From the NCBI RefSeq assembly GCF_000021965.1, contig NC_011832.1, positions 2,087,242-2,151,241 on the forward strand: 64,000 nt of DNA, given 5' to 3'. Positions 63,773 through 64,000 of this stretch are shown piece by piece (the first letter of the stretch is position 1; each line of letters starts with the position of its first letter). The notes beneath the pieces were generated by a model, which saw only the letters and a program-made list of their open reading frames with translations, made no database searches and was not told the origin of the DNA. This stretch comes from Methanosphaerula palustris E1-9c. Lineage in GTDB: Archaea > Halobacteriota > Methanomicrobia > Methanomicrobiales > Methanospirillaceae. The position numbers and the translations under genes are program-made.

Positions 63773-64000
63773 GCCACAGATACCCAATCTGAAGAGGTAA
63801 AAACGGAATAAAAGGCAATGATAGGCCGTCCCGGATCCCGCTCAACAAATTTTTCTCAGATTAACTCCCATCGTACTAATCTCCGGAATAGCCGGTAAGA
63901 AAATGTGAAAAAGATAAAATGATTCCGAAATCGTACAAATTTGTTCAAACCACATAAATCCGACCAGAATAATGCTATCAGGTTTTCGGCAGATCAGTAC
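63773..64000. other. AT-rich end of window without recognised gene
   Basis: After the possible microprotein the remaining 228 nt have several AT-rich stretches and no supported frame. Confidence 0.5.

Noticed and set aside
1-64000. CRISPR array, rRNA genes or prophage
   Set aside because: No regularly spaced direct repeats, no rRNA sequence and no phage structural genes were found; only the remnants listed above.

Overview
The window is a 64 kb piece of a methanogenic archaeon's chromosome. The evidence is a methenyl-H4MPT cyclohydrolase (mch), a four-subunit pyruvate:ferredoxin oxidoreductase, methanogenesis marker protein 12 (and probably marker 11), and archaeal information-processing genes (TBP, TFE, Alba, Orc1/Cdc6, aIF1, Trm56). 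The GC-rich third positions, archaeal Shine-Dalgarno sites (GGAGG/GGTG) and families such as ThiC, ADP-forming acyl-CoA synthetase and large PKD/NosD surface proteins fit the order Methanomicrobiales (a Methanosphaerula/Methanoregula-like organism). The genus is inference.

Layout. 1-4.5 kb: phosphate transporter with its DUF47 partner, tRNA-Ala, endonuclease IV, ADP-forming acyl-CoA synthetase. 4.7-10.5 kb: a 1931-residue secreted beta-helix/lamin-tail/PKD protein. 10.5-17.3 kb: tandem rubredoxin, YgiQ-like radical SAM protein, a four-gene operon (radical SAM activase, UPF0200 kinase, TIM-barrel protein, RNase Z), thiC. 17.6-26 kb: secreted and envelope proteins (PKD/PEGA/CBM6 protein, two paralogous lipoproteins, two cyclophilins, TPR lipoprotein), a small ArsR-membrane-coiled-coil operon and an M50 protease. 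26-33 kb: chorismate mutase, two-domain PPK2, aIF1, cobyric acid synthase, and an ACT/homoserine dehydrogenase/IGIDDTD operon. 33-38.7 kb: three GT4 glycosyltransferases and a DUF2206 membrane protein, likely a surface-glycan cluster. 39-44.3 kb: asd-alba, then a scarred accessory stretch (tandem repeats, transposase remnant, intact histidine kinase, integrase remnant) closed by a decayed second copy of asd-alba. 44.4-57.9 kb: core genes (TBP, tRNA-Leu, TFE/Trm56 operon, porCDAB, marker 12, epimerase, apgM, Cdc6, mch). 57.9-64 kb: decaying DNA with ABC-ATPase, MinD/MBL, nuclease-like and histidine-kinase fragments, around intact NifX-like proteins and an Mrp/NBP35 ATPase.

Main points: core metabolism is intact and arranged in tight operons with 1-4 nt overlaps, while two regions (40.3-44.3 and 57.9-64 kb) are graveyards of duplicated or transferred genes. 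Less expected features are a MITE with IS6-like ends and an 8-bp target duplication, a cyclophilin pair in which one copy has lost its lipoprotein signal, a shared promoter block before two paralogous lipoproteins, a frameshifted alba duplicate, and a three-gene HTH/membrane/coiled-coil operon of unknown role. I found no CRISPR array and no complete insertion sequence.
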